Source of the DNA: Arctopsyche grandis
Taxonomy: Eukaryota > Arthropoda > Insecta > Trichoptera > Hydropsychidae
Direction of reading: 5' to 3'
DNA length: 64,000 bases
NCBI RefSeq assembly: GCF_051622035.1
Contig: NC_135367.1
Location: 28,846,001 to 28,910,000 of the forward strand
Shown here: one piece after another, positions 61,392 to 64,000 of the stretch
Numbering within the stretch: position 1 is the first letter of the stretch
How the letters are laid out: each line of letters opens with the position of its first letter
The notes under the pieces: model-generated
What the model was told of the DNA's origin: nothing
Database searches by the model: none
What the model saw: the letters and a program-made list of their open reading frames with translations, nothing else
Position numbers and translations under genes: made by a program

Positions 61392-61622
61392 TAAGGTGAC
61401 CATTTTTTTCCAAATTCAAAACCAGGACATTTTTTCTAAAAACGTATTTCTAAATACTTCAGTTATTTAAAACGAAGATTAAATAATTATGGATGCACAT
61501 TTATGAAAAAATGAATTAATTTTCCTGAATGCTCTTATAAAATGATTATAAAGTGATTAGCAAACATTTTAAGGTTTCAACATTCAATTTCGTTTTATCA
61601 GTGGACTATACATATATTGTTC
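61392..61622. mobile_element. partial copy of the hAT-like MITE at 43190 (empty-site copy)
   Basis: From TAAGGTGACCATTTTTTTCC it follows, inverted, the two halves of the element at 43190-44491 without the P-like insertion: CTGAATGCTCTTATAAAATG here corresponds to the joined flanks there. It is cut off at 61622 by a foldback element. Confidence 0.7.
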
Positions 61623-61846
61623 GGTAAACGGACTACTAGTCAAATGTGAACCGGTCGCTCTAGATCGGTCACACGTGATCACCCGTCACACTAAAACTGG
61701 TCACACCCTAAAATCGGTCAACCAGTTTTCTCGTGACCGATTTTAGGGTGTGACCAGTTTTAGTATGACGGGTGATCATGTGTGACCGATCTAGAGCGAC
61801 CGGTTGTCCTGTGTCCGATTTACATATGACTAGTAGTCCATTTACC
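61623..61846. mobile_element. foldback element (long near-perfect hairpin)
   Basis: Arms of about 95-110 bp, GGTAAACGGACTACTAGTC ... AAAATCGGTCA, mirrored to GACTAGTAGTCCATTTACC, with a loop of about 13 bp (ACCAGTTTTCTCG). The right arm has about 25 extra bases. The arms are built of CGGTCACAC-like subrepeats. Target duplication not clear. Confidence 0.8.
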
Positions 61847-62159
61847 TTATAAAGTTTGTTTATTTTTTAACTTTCATTCGCCTTTACGAAGTCGGCTAAC
61901 GCTGGCAAACTACATATTTATGTAAGAATAATAAATTATAAAACGTACAAATGTTGTTATATTATTTTTATAATACAATACAAAATTATTAAATTTATAA
62001 AAAATGAATGGGGGGGGGTCAATTTTGATCAAAAAAACTAAAATGCTCGCAGTTCGAATTTGCACAAACCAGTCTGAAAACAATTATGAATTAAACTAGT
62101 AAATTATTTATTTAGTTTAGTTTAATGTTGAAAATATTGATATAAAATAATAATGGCCG
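61847..62159. other. A+T-rich intergenic DNA, nothing recognised
   Basis: No gene or repeat signal apart from a G9 run near 62010. Confidence 0.5.
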
Positions 62160-62269
62160 TATTAGAAATGTAGGCCAAACCAGCAATCGTTTAACTGTCA
62201 AATTTGACAGAATGGTCCAGTCCGTGGCCTGGATCGCTCGTTCGCAGCGATCTTCGCATCCACAGTCAG
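62160..62269 (+). promoter_or_regulatory. probable promoter/5' non-coding exon of the PGAP6-like gene
   Basis: A complex stretch ends at CACAGTCAG/GTACTT, a good splice donor at 62269/62270, and a matching acceptor (ATCGTTTCAG) lies at 63352, just before the ATG exon. Joining them puts a stop in frame with the small ATG here, so this exon would be untranslated. It contains the perfect 16-bp palindrome CTGTCAAATTTGACAG (62195-62210). Transcription start not determined. Confidence 0.4.
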
Positions 62270-63352
62270 GTACTTCGTCTGTTATCTTATCAAACGATTA
62301 ATATTGGTATTAATTTATCACCATTTGCTATTTTTCGATAACACAATCATCCATTTGTGTAATTTTGCACGCCCTTTTGTGTTAATGATTTTTTTTTAAA
62401 TTATAACAATATCTTCGCTCGTGGCATTGTTTGTTGTTTTTTTTCAATCTGAGATTAATATTTGCCTTTGTTAATGTTCGTGTTTCAATACTATTGTCCA
62501 ATTGGTGACGATTTTCCAAATCGACTCCAATTTAGGGAATTATTGATTTATTGCTTATCTACAAGCAATTTTGTACGTTGTACATTTTCTATGTAAAGCA
62601 ATTTCGTGAGTGTATTTTAATTCAATTAACCCACATATGTATGTATGTATACGGTATTTTTTTAATGTACTCAAAAACACATTAAGATGTTTTTTTTTCA
62701 TTATTTATGTAAAACACACATTAATGCCACTCAGATGAGCTATTGACCATCACCATTTTCTTTAACTTCCACTTTGACGATATCCATCAATTCCTGGATG
62801 TATCACAGTCAACACAACTTACAATTTTTCTTTCAAATTAACTCCAGAGTCAATAACGTATTTTTTTTTCTTTTTTTCATACATGTACATATATGGATTA
62901 TGCTGAAGAATTTAATGAGCATAAAATGAATAAATAGCAATACGTATTATGCAGTTTGCTTTTATGTGGCTAGCAAACGTTAAGTATTCATTTCCAAATT
63001 ATAATTGTCTAATCGTTTTCGCCTCACCCTATATGAGTGATAAAATTTCAACACATCATTACGGAGCGGAAGTGTGTTTTTTTAATCTCATATTTAATTT
63101 TTTCAGTGAAATCATTCACAACATAATAACACCATACATATATAATTTTTTACATCAATGTATCTTTTGTGATAAACTTGTAGTTTATTCACACACATTG
63201 CAAACATCACAGTATTATAATTAAGTTCAGTAAATAATATACCGCGTCACCATAGCTAAATATTAATTAGTTCCATATACGTTAGCTAATTAGTTCCATA
63301 TATACGGCTTGCTCGTATGTTAAATCATATACATATATATATATCGTTTCAG
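62270..63352. other. A+T-rich DNA, probable first intron of the PGAP6-like gene
   Basis: Pyrimidine-rich and A+T-rich DNA with TATGTATG words. A 91-residue frame at 62949-63224 is A+T-rich and unrecognised. Confidence 0.4.
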
Positions 63353-63394
63353 ATCTGTCCTAAATGATGTAACTTTAGCGAACCACTCGTTAAA

Positions 63395-63989
63395 ATGATC
63401 AATTTGCTCAAATTAGCAACTGTGCTAATCGCCGCGGTGCAAGTTTCGCACTCCAAGTTCATCGAACGGGACGACAGTTGGATACCAAGACTGACGAAGA
63501 GCGATCTTCAAGACTATCAGCTCGTTTCGCGCATCCCTCTCACTAGTTTATTCAAATTCACTTTCTACCGCGACGTTTCCATTCTGTACTACAATGTGCC
63601 CGAAGACGTCGAGGAAGCTCAATTCACGTTCAAAGCTCACGAAGATAAAATAAGCGTTTTAGGTATTAGCATGAATCACTAAGAATCATTAAGTTTGTAC
63701 TGTCGGCTTCAAAATAATCTTTTTATGTATATTTCAGGTGGTACATGTGAACCGAACGATATCGATATACACCTCAAAGCTGGCGGCTTTCCCGTCGTCA
63801 GTCCTCAGAATATTTCGTTTCCTGAAGACTTTGTTGATAATAGTCGAAGGAATAAAATACTTTCGCTCAAAATTGAATCGGACAGTAGCAATAACAGTAT
63901 CGTTATATCCAATCCAGCTCCCGGAGAATGGTTTGCGTTGGCGTTTGTCAGCTGGACTGATCCTAAATCTGATAAAATCGAACAGCAAG
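63395..63989 (+). CDS. PGAP6: PGAP6/TMEM8-like protein, N-terminal exons (runs off the window)
   Basis: The family comprises GPI-specific phospholipase A2-like, multi-spanning membrane proteins (TMEM8, CREST superfamily). Exon 1 of the coding part is 63395-63662 and exon 2 is 63738-63989, joined in phase (G + GT). It starts MINLLKLATVLIAAVQVSHS, a signal peptide. The lumenal region shows FKFTFYRDVSILYYNVP, GTCEPNDIDIHLKAGGFPVV, PQNISFPEDF and SNPAPGEWFALAFVSW, resembling the jelly-roll-like N-terminal half of TMEM8 proteins (family SHPAPGDWFVAAH-type motif). The remaining exons lie beyond the window. Identification is from a few motifs only. Confidence 0.7.
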
Positions 63990-64000
63990 GTTTGTATATT

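Overview
The window is nuclear DNA from an animal, almost certainly an insect. It is A+T-rich, its genes have many short introns with GT/AG borders, and it carries tRNA-derived SINEs, jockey-like and RTE-like LINEs, mariner, hAT, P-like, piggyBac-like, PIF/Harbinger-like and Helitron-like elements, plus a 1.24 kb perfect (AC)n tract. The proteins resemble insect and vertebrate families. I cannot fix the order from sequence alone. Nothing bacterial (operons, Shine-Dalgarno sites, CRISPR) is present.

Layout. Bases 1-44,490 are a gene desert: I see no supportable host exon, only transposon remnants separated by A+T-rich DNA and a few GC-richer, non-repetitive islands that could be regulatory. 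Bases 44,665-63,989 are gene-dense: CDK20 (+, 5 exons, 44,665-46,683); Ada2b/TADA2B (-, 10 coding exons, 53,233-47,337), tail-to-tail with CDK20; POMT2 (+, 14 exons, 55,656-59,426), head-to-head with Ada2b across 2.4 kb; and the 5' end of a PGAP6/TMEM8-like gene (+, from 63,395, running off the window).

Roles. These are separate housekeeping functions, not a pathway: a CDK-family kinase tied to cilia and cell cycle, a histone-acetyltransferase adaptor, an ER protein O-mannosyltransferase and a GPI-anchor processing factor. I could assemble the first three exon by exon with consistent codon phase.

Main points of interest. (1) The last part of Ada2b can be read in two frames, chosen by tandem splice acceptors 5 nt apart, giving two different C-termini; this recalls the two Drosophila Ada2b isoforms used in different Gcn5 complexes. 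(2) SINEs here end in hairpins with a conserved loop but entirely different, self-complementary stems, and heads and tails are shuffled. (3) Two P-superfamily-like elements have exact 8-bp target duplications; one is nested in a hAT-like element whose sister copy in the window shows the empty site. (4) Many other non-autonomous DNA elements can be delimited to the base from TIRs and target duplications.
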